This document shows, piece by piece, positions 45,639 to 54,222 of a DNA stretch of 64,000 nucleotides. Location: positions 114,200 through 178,199 of the forward strand of contig NZ_RLII01000006.1 of assembly GCF_004102745.1 (NCBI RefSeq), in the 5' to 3' direction. Below the pieces are notes generated by a model, which was not told where the DNA came from, searched no databases, and worked only from the letters and a program-made list of their open reading frames with translations. Source of the DNA: Acetivibrio mesophilus (GTDB taxonomy: Bacteria > Bacillota > Clostridia > Acetivibrionales > Acetivibrionaceae). The position numbers and the translations under genes were made by a program. Each line of letters opens with the position of its first letter. The first letter of the stretch is position 1.

Positions 45639-47723
45639 ATGCCCAGGCAATTTAGTTTAGAGAATACAAGAAATATTGGAATAATGGCTCACATAGATGC
45701 TGGTAAAACCACAACGACTGAGCGTATCCTGTATTATACCGGTAGAGTTCATAAAATAGGAGAAACTCATGAGGGTGCGGCAACTATGGACTGGATGGAG
45801 CAGGAACAAGAAAGAGGTATAACCATAACTTCAGCTGCCACTACTGCCCAATGGAAGAATACGAGGATAAACATAATTGATACGCCAGGGCACGTTGATT
45901 TTACAGTTGAAGTTGAAAGGTCACTTCGTGTTCTTGACGGTTCAGTTACAGTGTTCTGTGCCAAGGGAGGAGTTGAGCCTCAGTCTGAGACTGTATGGAG
46001 ACAGGCTGATAAATATAAAGTACCTCGTATGGCATATGTAAATAAGATGGATATAATGGGAGCAGACTTTTTTAACTGTGTAAAAATGATGAAGGACAGA
46101 CTTCAGGCAAATGCAGTTCCCATCCAGCTTCCAATAGGCAAGGAAGATCATTTTAAGGGAATAATTGACCTTGTAAAGATGAGAGCTTTCTTCTATATGG
46201 ATGATTTGGGAAAAGATATTCAGGAAAGAGATATTCCTGATGATATGAAAGAACTGGCTGATGAATACCGTCTTAATCTGTTGGAGAATGTGGCAGAGCA
46301 CGACGAAGAACTCATGATGAAGTATCTTGAAGGTGAAGATATTACAGAAGAGGAAATAAAGACAGTTATCAGAAAGGCTACCATTGCCGTAAAAATGATA
46401 CCTGTGCTCTGTGGTTCTTCATACAAGAATAAAGGAGTTCAGCGTCTTTTAGATGCAGTTGTCGACTATATGCCTTCTCCGGTTGATATTGAAGCTATTA
46501 AAGGTGTAGCTGTTGACGGAGAGACTGAAATCGAAAGACATGCCGATGATGATGCTCCATTCTCGGCTTTGGCATTTAAGATTATGACAGACCCGTATGT
46601 AGGTAAGCTTTGCTTTTTTAGAGTTTATTCGGGAAAGCTCAGCTCCGGTTCCTATGTTCTCAATGCCACTAAAGGCAAAAGAGAGAGGATAGGTAGAATA
46701 CTGCAGATGCATGCAAACCATAGAGAAGAAATCGATATGGTTTACTCCGGTGATATAGCAGCAGCAGTTGGATTAAAAGATACTACTACAGGAGACACTC
46801 TCTGCGATGAGGCAAATCCTGTTATTCTTGAATCCATGAACTTCCCAGAACCGGTTATCCACGTTGCTATTGAGCCTAAGACAAAGGCGGGACAGGAAAA
46901 AATGTCCATAGCGCTCCAAAAATTAGCTGAAGAGGATCCAACATTCAGAACTTATACTGATACAGAAACGGGACAGACTATAATAGCTGGTATGGGTGAG
47001 CTTCACCTTGATATTATCGTTGACCGTCTGTTAAGAGAGTTTAAGGTTGAGGCAAATGTTGGTAATCCACAGGTTGCTTATAAAGAAACAATTAAGAAGA
47101 CTGTCAAATCAGAAGGTAAGTATATTAGACAGTCAGGCGGTAAGGGTCAGTATGGTCACTGTTGGATAGAAATAGAGCCTAGAGAACCTGGAGCAGGATA
47201 TGAATTTGTTAATAAAATCGTCGGTGGTGTTATTCCAAAAGAATATATTGCACCGATTGATGCAGGTATTCAGGGTGCTATGAATAACGGTGTTCTGGCA
47301 GGATATCCTGTTGTTGACGTTAAAGTAACTTTGTACGATGGTTCATACCATGAGGTTGACTCATCGGAAATGGCGTTTAAGGTTGCCGGTTCTATGGCCT
47401 TCAAAGAAGGTATGAGAAAGGCAAACCCTGTTCTTCTCGAGCCTATTATGAAAGTAGTTGTTACTGTTCCCGAAGAGTACATGGGTGATGTTATGGGTGA
47501 CCTGAACTCAAGAAGAGGAAGAATTGAGGGAATGGAAGCAAGAGGAGGAGCACAGGTTATACATGCCAATGTTCCTTTGGCTGAAATGTTTGGATACGCT
47601 ACAGCCTTGCGTTCAAGATCACAAGGTAGAGGTGTATTCTCCATGGAAATAAGCCATTTTGAGGAAGTTCCTAAGAATATTCAGGAGCAGATAATAAGTG
47701 GCAGAGCTAAAGGTAATGACTAA
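45639..47723 (+). CDS. fusA: Elongation factor G
   Basis: 694-residue translocation GTPase. G1 is [19 protein letters not shown], the switch regions include [15 protein letters not shown] and [20 protein letters not shown], and G4 is NKMD. Domain IV has [18 protein letters not shown] 45639 follows GAAAGGAAGG; the frame opens 12 codons earlier at TTG. It has the length of a housekeeping EF-G. Confidence 0.98.
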   Translation: MPRQFSLENTRNIGIMAHIDAGKTTTTERILYYTGRVHKIGETHEGAATMDWMEQEQERGITITSAATTAQWKNTRINIIDTPGHVDFTVEVERSLRVLDGSVTVFCAKGGVEPQSETVWRQADKYKVPRMAYVNKMDIMGADFFNCVKMMKDRLQANAVPIQLPIGKEDHFKGIIDLVKMRAFFYMDDLGKDIQERDIPDDMKELADEYRLNLLENVAEHDEELMMKYLEGEDITEEEIKTVIRKATIAVKMIPVLCGSSYKNKGVQRLLDAVVDYMPSPVDIEAIKGVAVDGETEIERHADDDAPFSALAFKIMTDPYVGKLCFFRVYSGKLSSGSYVLNATKGKRERIGRILQMHANHREEIDMVYSGDIAAAVGLKDTTTGDTLCDEANPVILESMNFPEPVIHVAIEPKTKAGQEKMSIALQKLAEEDPTFRTYTDTETGQTIIAGMGELHLDIIVDRLLREFKVEANVGNPQVAYKETIKKTVKSEGKYIRQSGGKGQYGHCWIEIEPREPGAGYEFVNKIVGGVIPKEYIAPIDAGIQGAMNNGVLAGYPVVDVKVTLYDGSYHEVDSSEMAFKVAGSMAFKEGMRKANPVLLEPIMKVVVTVPEEYMGDVMGDLNSRRGRIEGMEARGGAQVIHANVPLAEMFGYATALRSRSQGRGVFSMEISHFEEVPKNIQEQIISGRAKGND

Positions 47724-47765
47724 TCTGCATTATTTATAGCCTGAATAATTGAAATAAGCATAAAA

Positions 47766-47801
47766 TTCAGGAAATATACAGACTTCTGTATATTTCCTGA
47801 A
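47766..47801 (+). terminator. Perfect 17-bp hairpin between fusA and tuf
   Basis: Arms 47766-47782 and 47785-47801 are exact complements (TTCAGGAAATATACAGA on the left), nearly without loop. GAAAAAATT follows, so there is no U-tract on the plus strand. It may be a processing or stability element rather than a terminator. Confidence 0.5.
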
Positions 47802-47859
47802 GAAAAAATTAAACTATAAATTAATCAGTTGGTGAACTGAAAAAGGAGGAGAATTAATA

Positions 47860-49062
47860 ATGGCAAAAGCTAAATTTGAAAGAAACAAACCCCACGTTAA
47901 TATTGGAACAATAGGTCACGTTGACCATGGTAAGACATCTTTGACTGCAGCTATAACTAAAGTTTTGGGCTTACAGGGTAAGGCAAACTACACTTCATAT
48001 GACAACATTGACAAAGCTCCAGAAGAAAGAGAAAGAGGTATCACAATTTCAACTTCTCACGTTGAGTATGAAACAGACACAAGACACTATGCTCACGTTG
48101 ACTGCCCAGGCCATGCTGACTATGTTAAAAACATGATCACTGGTGCTGCTCAGATGGATGGAGCTATCCTCGTTGTTTCAGCTGCTGATGGCCCAATGCC
48201 TCAGACAAGAGAGCACATTCTTTTGGCTCGTCAGGTTGGTGTGCCATACATAGTTGTTTTCTTGAACAAATGTGATATGGTTGATGACGAAGAACTTATC
48301 GAATTGGTTGAAATGGAAGTTAGAGAGCTTCTGAGCTCCTATGAATTCCCTGGAGACGATATTCCGATAGTAAGAGGTTCAGCACTTGTTGCTCTTGAAT
48401 CATCAGCTAATACAGTTGATGCTCCAGAGTATGAGCCAATTATGAAGCTCATGACTGAAGTTGATAAATATATTCCAACACCTGAAAGAGCAACTGACAA
48501 ACCATTTATTATGCCTGTCGAGGACGTATTCACAATCACTGGTCGTGGTACTGTTGCTACAGGTAGGGTTGAAAGAGGAATCCTTAAGATGGGTGACGAA
48601 GTTGAGATCGTTGGTATGACTGACGCTCCAAGAAAGACAGTTATCACCGGTATAGAAATGTTCAGAAAGCTTCTTGATCAGGCTGTTGCAGGTGACAACA
48701 TAGGAGCACTTTTAAGAGGTATTCAAAGAACTGAAATAGAAAGAGGACAGGTTCTTGCAAAACCGGGTTCAATCAAACCTCACACTCATTTTGAAGCACA
48801 GGTTTACGTTTTGACTAAAGAAGAAGGTGGAAGACATACTCCTTTCTTCAACAACTACAGACCACAGTTCTATTTCAGAACTACTGACGTTACTGGAGTA
48901 GTTGAACTTCCTCAGGGAACTGAAATGGTTATGCCTGGTGACCATATAACAATGAAAATCAAATTGATAACTCCTATCGCTATGGAAGAAGGTTTGAAGT
49001 TCGCTATCCGTGAAGGTGGTAGAACTGTAGGAGCTGGAAACGTATCAAAGATAATTGAATAA
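47860..49062 (+). CDS. tuf: Elongation factor Tu
   Basis: 400-residue EF-Tu delivering aminoacyl-tRNA. G1 is [15 protein letters not shown], effector [15 protein letters not shown]3 [16 protein letters not shown]4 NKCDMVDD and G5 SAL; domain II/III signatures are [13 protein letters not shown] and RTVGAG. AAGGAGGAG precedes ATG 47860. It is the last gene of the block; rpsJ does not follow. Confidence 0.98.
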   Translation: MAKAKFERNKPHVNIGTIGHVDHGKTSLTAAITKVLGLQGKANYTSYDNIDKAPEERERGITISTSHVEYETDTRHYAHVDCPGHADYVKNMITGAAQMDGAILVVSAADGPMPQTREHILLARQVGVPYIVVFLNKCDMVDDEELIELVEMEVRELLSSYEFPGDDIPIVRGSALVALESSANTVDAPEYEPIMKLMTEVDKYIPTPERATDKPFIMPVEDVFTITGRGTVATGRVERGILKMGDEVEIVGMTDAPRKTVITGIEMFRKLLDQAVAGDNIGALLRGIQRTEIERGQVLAKPGSIKPHTHFEAQVYVLTKEEGGRHTPFFNNYRPQFYFRTTDVTGVVELPQGTEMVMPGDHITMKIKLITPIAMEEGLKFAIREGGRTVGAGNVSKIIE

Positions 49063-49080
49063 TTATTAGATGCGATATAT

Positions 49081-49120
49081 AAAATGAGCCAGAGTATTGT
49101 ACTCTGGCTCATTTTATATT
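49081..49120 (+). terminator. Intrinsic terminator after tuf
   Basis: AAAATGAGCCAGAGTA and TACTCTGGCTCATTTT form a perfect 16-bp stem with a TTG loop, then TATATTTT. Confidence 0.9.
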
Positions 49121-49147
49121 TTAGCGTCTTGGAGTGAAATGAAAGAG

Positions 49148-49183
49148 GCAAAAGCCAAGGGAATCAATGTCCCGAGCTTTTGC
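49148..49183 (+). repeat. Second hairpin downstream of tuf
   Basis: GCAAAAGC (49148-49155) with GCTTTTGC (49176-49183) and GGGA (49159-49162) with TCCC (49170-49173), separated by a small internal loop. It is probably a back-up terminator. The remaining spacer to 49370 is AT-rich; CGTATAAT near 49225 is the only promoter-like block and I cannot pair it with a -35. Confidence 0.45.
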
Positions 49184-49370
49184 TCTTGGTTCGCATTAAA
49201 AATCAGACATGGGCATCAGAATAACGTATAATAATATTATAGGTGTATCGTAGGTTATAGCAATGTAAACGGATTTCAATTATAGCAATTGAAAATACCG
49301 GCATGTAAATGGCTGCATAGAGGACAATCGATATACAGATAATTTCGGTATTTTGGGAGGTGAAAAATGC

Positions 49371-49925
49371 TTGGAAACACCGGACACGGACCTGATAAAG
49401 AGAAGCCTTGACGGTGAAAGTGATGCTTTTTCCGAATTGGTGGCAAGATACAAAAGATTGATATATAATGTAATATATAATATGATAAATAACCGGGAAG
49501 AGATTAATGACATAGCTCAGGAGGTTTTTATCAGGATTTACAGGTCATTGGACAAATATAATCCCGAATACAAGTTTTCTACTTGGTCGGTGAAAATTAC
49601 TACCAACTATTGCCTGGATGTCCTGAGGAAAAAGAAAATAGACTCAATCTCAATAGATGAAGCAATTGGTGTTTCCAGTAATTTTGATACTCCTGAAGAA
49701 GGATACTTGAAAAAGGAAAAAAGGCAAAGAATTAATGATGAATTGTCAAAACTTCCGGATAAGTATCGTATACCATTGATTCTATTCCATAGAAATGGAC
49801 TTTCATACGAGGAAATTTCGCAGATTCTAAACGAACCGATGTCGATTATTAAAAACAGGCTTTACCGAGCCAGACTAATGTTGAGAGAAGCATTATCTTC
49901 CGAAAGAAAGGAAGGAATTTTATGA
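49371..49925 (+). CDS. ECF-type RNA polymerase sigma factor
   Basis: 184-residue group IV sigma factor. Region 2 (DAFSELVARYKRLIYNVIYNMI...DIAQEVFIRIYRSLDKYNPEYKFSTWSVKITTNYCLDVLR) and region 4 (LPDKYRIPLILFHRNGLSYEEISQILNEPMSIIKNRLYRAR) are both present, with no region 3. The start is TTG 49371, eight bases after GGGAGGTG (49355-49362). An ATG at 49367 with the same site is in another frame and ends after 14 codons. It overlaps the anti-sigma gene by four bases. The regulon is unknown. Confidence 0.93.
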   Translation: METPDTDLIKRSLDGESDAFSELVARYKRLIYNVIYNMINNREEINDIAQEVFIRIYRSLDKYNPEYKFSTWSVKITTNYCLDVLRKKKIDSISIDEAIGVSSNFDTPEEGYLKKEKRQRINDELSKLPDKYRIPLILFHRNGLSYEEISQILNEPMSIIKNRLYRARLMLREALSSERKEGIL

Positions 49926-50506
49926 ATTGTGAGCGATATAACGAGTATATTATGAAGTATATGGATGGAGTTATAACAGAAGCTGAACAAATTGAACTGG
50001 ATAAGCATCTGAAACAGTGCAATGCATGCAACTTGGAGTTTAGTGAATTAAAAAGCATTGTGTCTGTTCTTGAAGAAGAAATCCCTATTGAGCCTCCTGC
50101 GGATTTTGAAAATACTGTAATGAAAAAGATTAATGCGCTTAACATTTATGATAAAAAACAGAGAAGGAAGAAAGTTTTAATATCATACTTTATGTTTGGC
50201 TTTGCATTTTGGGTTGTATCTTTAATGTTTGCAGTTTTTTGCAGAGAGAGCATTCTCGGTTTGATGCTTGGTGTAGGTTTACCGGAATCATTCTCCTACT
50301 CTGTCTATGGCTTGCTGACTCGAATAGATTTGCTGATTGCTTTTGTTGTTTACGGTACTACAAGCCTAAAATCAGCATTTTCAGATTTTTATTATCTTCT
50401 AATAGGTCTTTTTGTAATTGTTTTAATGTCAAAAATGTATGAAATCAATTCGGTAAGGCTAACTCAAAAGGGCATATCGCCATCACAACCAAACGGAAAA
50501 AAATAG
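49922..50506 (+). CDS. Anti-sigma factor with ZAS-type zinc finger
   Basis: 194-residue membrane protein. The N-terminal cytoplasmic domain carries the zinc anti-sigma motif H29-x3-C33-x2-C36 (DKHLKQCNACNLEF) and ends near residue 75. Three hydrophobic segments follow (residues ~82-105, ~128-148 and ~155-177). Coupled translation with the sigma gene through ATGA makes it the cognate inhibitor. Multi-span anti-sigma factors of this kind sense envelope stress. Confidence 0.88.
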   Translation: MNCERYNEYIMKYMDGVITEAEQIELDKHLKQCNACNLEFSELKSIVSVLEEEIPIEPPADFENTVMKKINALNIYDKKQRRKKVLISYFMFGFAFWVVSLMFAVFCRESILGLMLGVGLPESFSYSVYGLLTRIDLLIAFVVYGTTSLKSAFSDFYYLLIGLFVIVLMSKMYEINSVRLTQKGISPSQPNGKK

Positions 50507-50532
50507 AAAAACAGAACTAATAAATTAACAGG

Positions 50533-50572
50533 AAAACGAAGCATTTCTATAAAGGCTTCGTTTTCTTTGTTT
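50533..50572 (+). terminator. Intrinsic terminator of the sigma/anti-sigma operon
   Basis: GAAAACGAAGC and GCTTCGTTTTC pair around a 12-base loop, followed by TTTG. Confidence 0.75.
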
Positions 50573-50637
50573 ATGAAAATAATACTTGAATTATATGTTT
50601 TCATAACACTAATAATAATCAAACGGAGGTGATTTCG

Positions 50638-51012
50638 ATGACTGATGATTTTAATAAAGAAAATGAAATCATTACAGCAGAAAGAAATGACCGCAACGAA
50701 AAAGAGCAAATAGAAGAAAATGAGCAATTTTTTATCGGCAATGACCAAATAAGTGACAATGAAAAAGGTGCAATAGCTCTTAAAAGAATAAATCAGCTAT
50801 ATGTAGTTTTAGGCTGGATAAGTGCAGTTATGACGATATTTATATCACCACTGATTGCTATAGCGGGGATAACTTTTGGAGTAATTCTAAACAGGCAGAT
50901 GAGAGGAAGCGGAAATGCAGTAATTATAGCAAATATTTCGCTTGCCCTAATTAATATAGTATTTAATGTTATTATTATAATGCTTGCCGGGAATGCATTG
51001 TATGGATACTAA
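50638..51012 (+). CDS. Small membrane protein of unknown function
   Basis: 124-residue protein. A very acidic, hydrophilic N-terminal ~55 residues (DDFNKENEIITAERNDRNEKEQIEENEQFF) precede two membrane segments (residues ~58-82 and ~96-117) with a short basic turn LNRQMRGSG. ATG 50638 lies after GGAGGTG, which overlaps the alternative GTG 50629. It has its own upstream terminator, so it may be a separate transcription unit. No family is recognised. Confidence 0.65.
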   Translation: MTDDFNKENEIITAERNDRNEKEQIEENEQFFIGNDQISDNEKGAIALKRINQLYVVLGWISAVMTIFISPLIAIAGITFGVILNRQMRGSGNAVIIANISLALINIVFNVIIIMLAGNALYGY

Positions 51013-51051
51013 TTAAGTAGCAAAATAAAAATTATAAATAAGGTACTTTTT

Positions 51052-51091
51052 ATGAGAGTGCTTAATGAATATTCAGTTTAAGTACTCTCAT
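51052..51091 (+). repeat. 14-bp inverted repeat upstream of the VanW gene
   Basis: ATGAGAGTGCTTAA (51052-51065) and TTAAGTACTCTCAT (51078-51091) with one G-U pair and a 12-base loop. There is no U-tract on either strand. It ends the preceding gene or regulates the promoter directly downstream. Confidence 0.5.
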
Positions 51092-51098
51092 AGAACTA

Positions 51099-51126
51099 TT
51101 GATATACAGAGTACATAATATAGATT
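51099..51126 (+). promoter_or_regulatory. Probable promoter of the VanW gene
   Basis: TTGATA (51099-51104), 16 bases, TAGATT (51121-51126), about 35 bases before the start codon. Confidence 0.4.
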
Positions 51127-51160
51127 TTATTATAAAAAATCTAGAAGGAAGGAATCTGAT

Positions 51161-52024
51161 ATGACAGATAAAATCGCATTGAAGAAAATACTTGCAACTT
51201 TTATGGCTGCTTTTCTTCTCATTGCAGCAGTTGGCTGCGATTCCGATGAGGGAAAAGTAGAAAACATAGTAGAAAATAAAGTAGAAAATAATGTTTATAT
51301 TAAGGATATTAATGTCGGCGGTAAGAGTAAAGCCGAGGTTGAGCAAATTATCAAAGAAATTTCAAATAGTACTGATGTAGCGCCGAAGGATGCGGTTCTA
51401 AATGAGGAAAATGTAGAGATTATACCGGAAGCACCCGGCAAAAGAGTGAATATAAAAACTACTCTTGAGGCTGTTCTTAACGCAAAAGAAGGGGAAAGGG
51501 TAGAACCAATAATTGAAGAGGTAAAGCCCAACATAACCCGAGCAGACGTAGAAAAGCAGCTGGTAGAGATAGGGACTTTCACAACTCCATTGTTGGATGA
51601 CAGCGAAAACCGGGTGGACAATATCGATACTGCATCGGATTGTCTTAATAATGAGAAGGTGTTGCCCGGACAGGAGTTTTCATTTAATGAGACATTAGGA
51701 AGAAGAACAGCGGAAAAAGGATACAAGAAGGCACCGATAATAAAAAGAACAGAAAGCGGACCCATTAAGGCATACGCAGTAGGAGGAGGAATCTGTCAGC
51801 TGTCCACCACATTGTATAATGCAGTGGAAAAGGCAGGCTTAGAAATAACCGAAAGGCATTCGCATTCTAAAAAGGTGCCCTATGTGGATCAAGGTAAGGA
51901 TGCAATGGTATCCTATGGTTCCTCTGACTTTAGGTTTAAAAACAATCGTCAAAATCCCGTAGTCATCAAATCGGAGATATCCGACGGAAAAGTGACGGTA
52001 CGATTATATGAAATCAGGAAATAG
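51161..52024 (+). CDS. VanW family lipoprotein
   Basis: 287-residue exported protein with a lipoprotein signal: basic start, hydrophobic core and lipobox AAVGC with Cys26 as the lipidated residue. A ~100-residue peptidoglycan-binding-like region (YIKDINVGGKSKAEVEQII) precedes the VanW domain (SENRVDNIDTASDCLNNEKVLPGQEFSFNETLG, YAVGGGICQLSTTLYNAV, SDFRFKNNRQNPVVIKS). VanW proteins occur in vancomycin-resistance clusters and widely elsewhere; function unknown. No van genes surround it. AAGGAAGGA precedes ATG 51161. Confidence 0.88.
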   Translation: MTDKIALKKILATFMAAFLLIAAVGCDSDEGKVENIVENKVENNVYIKDINVGGKSKAEVEQIIKEISNSTDVAPKDAVLNEENVEIIPEAPGKRVNIKTTLEAVLNAKEGERVEPIIEEVKPNITRADVEKQLVEIGTFTTPLLDDSENRVDNIDTASDCLNNEKVLPGQEFSFNETLGRRTAEKGYKKAPIIKRTESGPIKAYAVGGGICQLSTTLYNAVEKAGLEITERHSHSKKVPYVDQGKDAMVSYGSSDFRFKNNRQNPVVIKSEISDGKVTVRLYEIRK

Positions 52025-52194
52025 TGTAAAGGCGAAAACAAATATAACATTGCTTTGTCAAATATTTATGATAAAATAAATGTTGGTGAATAAGGGCGGA
52101 AATTCACCAAAAAATATGGAACTATTCCGGAAATAATGATATAAATATTATGAAATGCAAAGAACTCGAGATTATTTGGGAGGCTGTAAAAAAG

Positions 52195-52464
52195 ATGATT
52201 AAGAAAGAAATTACAATTAATAATATTTTGGGGCTGGAATCAAAGCCTGCAGCAATGTTTATTCAGAAAGCATCAAATTATAAATCAAATGTGTGGATTG
52301 AAAAGGGCGAAAGGAAGGCCAATGCAAAGAGTCTTTTAGGGCTTCTATCATTAGGGGTAGGAAAAGGCAGTAAGATTATGCTCATCACTGAAGGTGAGGA
52401 TGAAGCGGAAGCCTCGGATGAATTGGAGAATTATCTTGTATCTGGTCTCGGGGAAAACGTTTGA
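52195..52464 (+). CDS. crh: Crh-like HPr-family protein with Glu15 in place of His15
   Basis: 89-residue HPr fold. The phosphorylation loop reads ILGLESKPAAMFIQKAS, so position 15, the phosphohistidine of HPr (GLHARPA), is Glu. The HPrK/P target is kept at Ser46 in NAKSLLGLLSL. Bacillus Crh has Gln15 and Ser46, and acts with CcpA in carbon catabolite repression but cannot carry PTS phosphate; this protein has the same logic. ATG 52195 is set by GGGAGG (52178-52183) and makes both residue numbers fall exactly on the family positions. It ends three bases before an enzyme I homologue. Confidence 0.85.
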   Translation: MIKKEITINNILGLESKPAAMFIQKASNYKSNVWIEKGERKANAKSLLGLLSLGVGKGSKIMLITEGEDEAEASDELENYLVSGLGENV

Positions 52465-52467
52465 GCT

Positions 52468-54222
52468 ATGGAGAGAAAGAACTTCGAAGGTGAACCTGTT
52501 TCAACCGGAACAGGAGTGGGTAAAGTATTTATAATAAAGGAATCTGATATTGAAATAAATGAGGATATTATAGATGAATCTGAAGTGGAAGCTCAGATTA
52601 CAAATCTTGAAGTAGCCATATGCAGAACCTTTATAGAAATCTATGATCTGAATGACGGTTTTAGAGGAATACTCAGTGAAGAGGAGAACCGGATTTTTGA
52701 TTTTTATAAAGAAATACTCGATGATAGAACATTCTTCGAGGAAATTAAAAATTTAATAAAGAATGAAAGATATAGGGCAGATATGGCAATACATACCTGC
52801 ATAAAGAAGTATATAGATGAAATATCCGAGAGCAATAATGAATATATAAAACAGCGTGTTTTTGATCTGAATGATGTAGCAAAGAGACTAATTAAGAACA
52901 TATCCGGCGGCATATCCGATGAAAATGACATCAAAATCAAGGAAATAAACAGCGAGCAGATTGTTGTGATTAAGGAGCTTACACCGATAATTGCAGCATC
53001 CCTTGCAAAAAAAGAAGTCAAGGGAGTTGTGGCAGAGGAGGGTGCCGGTTATTTTACTCATGCATCAATAATTTTAAGGAGTACGGGAATACCTGCAATA
53101 AATGGTATTTGCATCGACGAGATTGAAAAATTTCATGACAACCCTGCAATAATAGACGGTGAAAAGGGCATACTTATTGTAAATCCAACGGAACGTGAAA
53201 TGGACGACTTCAAATTTGGTTCATCGCGAAAGCCTCTTTGCATAAAAGACAGCAAAAATAGCGGTATACTGTTTGAAGGAAGGCCTGTTGAGACTGCCGA
53301 CGGACACAGGGTGGGTTTATTTGTAAACATCAGCAGCGTAAAGGAATTCTTTGCTGCAAAAAGTCTTGGGATTGACGGTGTAGGCCTTGTCAGAACCGAG
53401 TCCCTTTTTATTAACTATAAAAAGATACCGGATGAAAAAAGGCAGTATCTAATTTACTCTAAAATAGCCAAAGAGATATCTGGAAAACCTGTAGTCATAA
53501 GGACGGCGGATATTGGCGGGGATAAAGTTCCGGGGGCCCTGGGGATTAATGACCAGTCCCTAAGCCGAAGCCCACGAGGAATAAAAAGATCTCTAGAGCA
53601 CAAGAAGGAGCTTATAACACAGATTCGTGCGATAATGCGAGCGGCGGAATTTGGTGAAGTAAGCATTTCCTTTCCTATGGTGGATTCGATAAAACAGATA
53701 AAAGAAGTAAAAAGCATAATAGAAGAGGTCAGTGTGGAGCTGACAGAGAAAAATGGACAACCTCTAAAAAGCATCAGAATAGGAACCATGATAGAGACAG
53801 CAGAATCGGTCAAAATCATTGAGGAAATTCTGAATGAGGTGGATTTTATAAGCATAGGCACAAATGATATGCTGCACCAAATATGCGAACAGAACAGAAA
53901 GTGTTCAACCTTGGAGATGAGATCATACCTTGAGCCTGTTTTTCTGCAAACATTAAAATATTGTGTTGATAAGGCCATTGAAAAGAACAAGCCGGCGAGC
54001 GTATGCGGAGAAATGGCAACAGATCCTATGGCGGTAATAGTGCTGTTGGGAATAGGCGTAAAGGATTTGAGCATGGGCCCTGCTTATATTGAAGATATAG
54101 GCCGTTTCATAAGAACGGTAAAGCTTGATGAAGCAAAGGAAGCAGCAAGAAGGGCAATGGAGGGCAGAAGTCTTCAGGAGGTAAAGGACATGCTTTCAGA
54201 ATGGATAAAAAGCAGGATGTGA
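52468..54222 (+). CDS. ptsI: Phosphoenolpyruvate-protein phosphotransferase (enzyme I) homologue
   Basis: 584-residue enzyme I. The phosphohistidine is His198 in GYFTHASIILRSTGIPAING, compared with GGxTSHxxI in standard enzyme I. The PEP-binding barrel has VRTESLFI, IRTADIGGDK, SFPMVDS, SIGTNDM and the catalytic Cys513 in SVCGEMATDP. The stretch after SIGTND is MLHQICEQNRKC instead of the usual LTQYTLAxDR. It is otherwise complete. Coupling to a histidine-less HPr is odd: either a true HPr is elsewhere or this enzyme serves another partner. The ribosome binding site is weak, suggesting coupling to crh. Confidence 0.87.
   Translation: MERKNFEGEPVSTGTGVGKVFIIKESDIEINEDIIDESEVEAQITNLEVAICRTFIEIYDLNDGFRGILSEEENRIFDFYKEILDDRTFFEEIKNLIKNERYRADMAIHTCIKKYIDEISESNNEYIKQRVFDLNDVAKRLIKNISGGISDENDIKIKEINSEQIVVIKELTPIIAASLAKKEVKGVVAEEGAGYFTHASIILRSTGIPAINGICIDEIEKFHDNPAIIDGEKGILIVNPTEREMDDFKFGSSRKPLCIKDSKNSGILFEGRPVETADGHRVGLFVNISSVKEFFAAKSLGIDGVGLVRTESLFINYKKIPDEKRQYLIYSKIAKEISGKPVVIRTADIGGDKVPGALGINDQSLSRSPRGIKRSLEHKKELITQIRAIMRAAEFGEVSISFPMVDSIKQIKEVKSIIEEVSVELTEKNGQPLKSIRIGTMIETAESVKIIEEILNEVDFISIGTNDMLHQICEQNRKCSTLEMRSYLEPVFLQTLKYCVDKAIEKNKPASVCGEMATDPMAVIVLLGIGVKDLSMGPAYIEDIGRFIRTVKLDEAKEAARRAMEGRSLQEVKDMLSEWIKSRM

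Noticed and set aside
51161..52024. Vancomycin resistance locus
   Set aside because: Only a VanW-family gene is present; no vanH, ligase, vanX or two-component system surrounds it.
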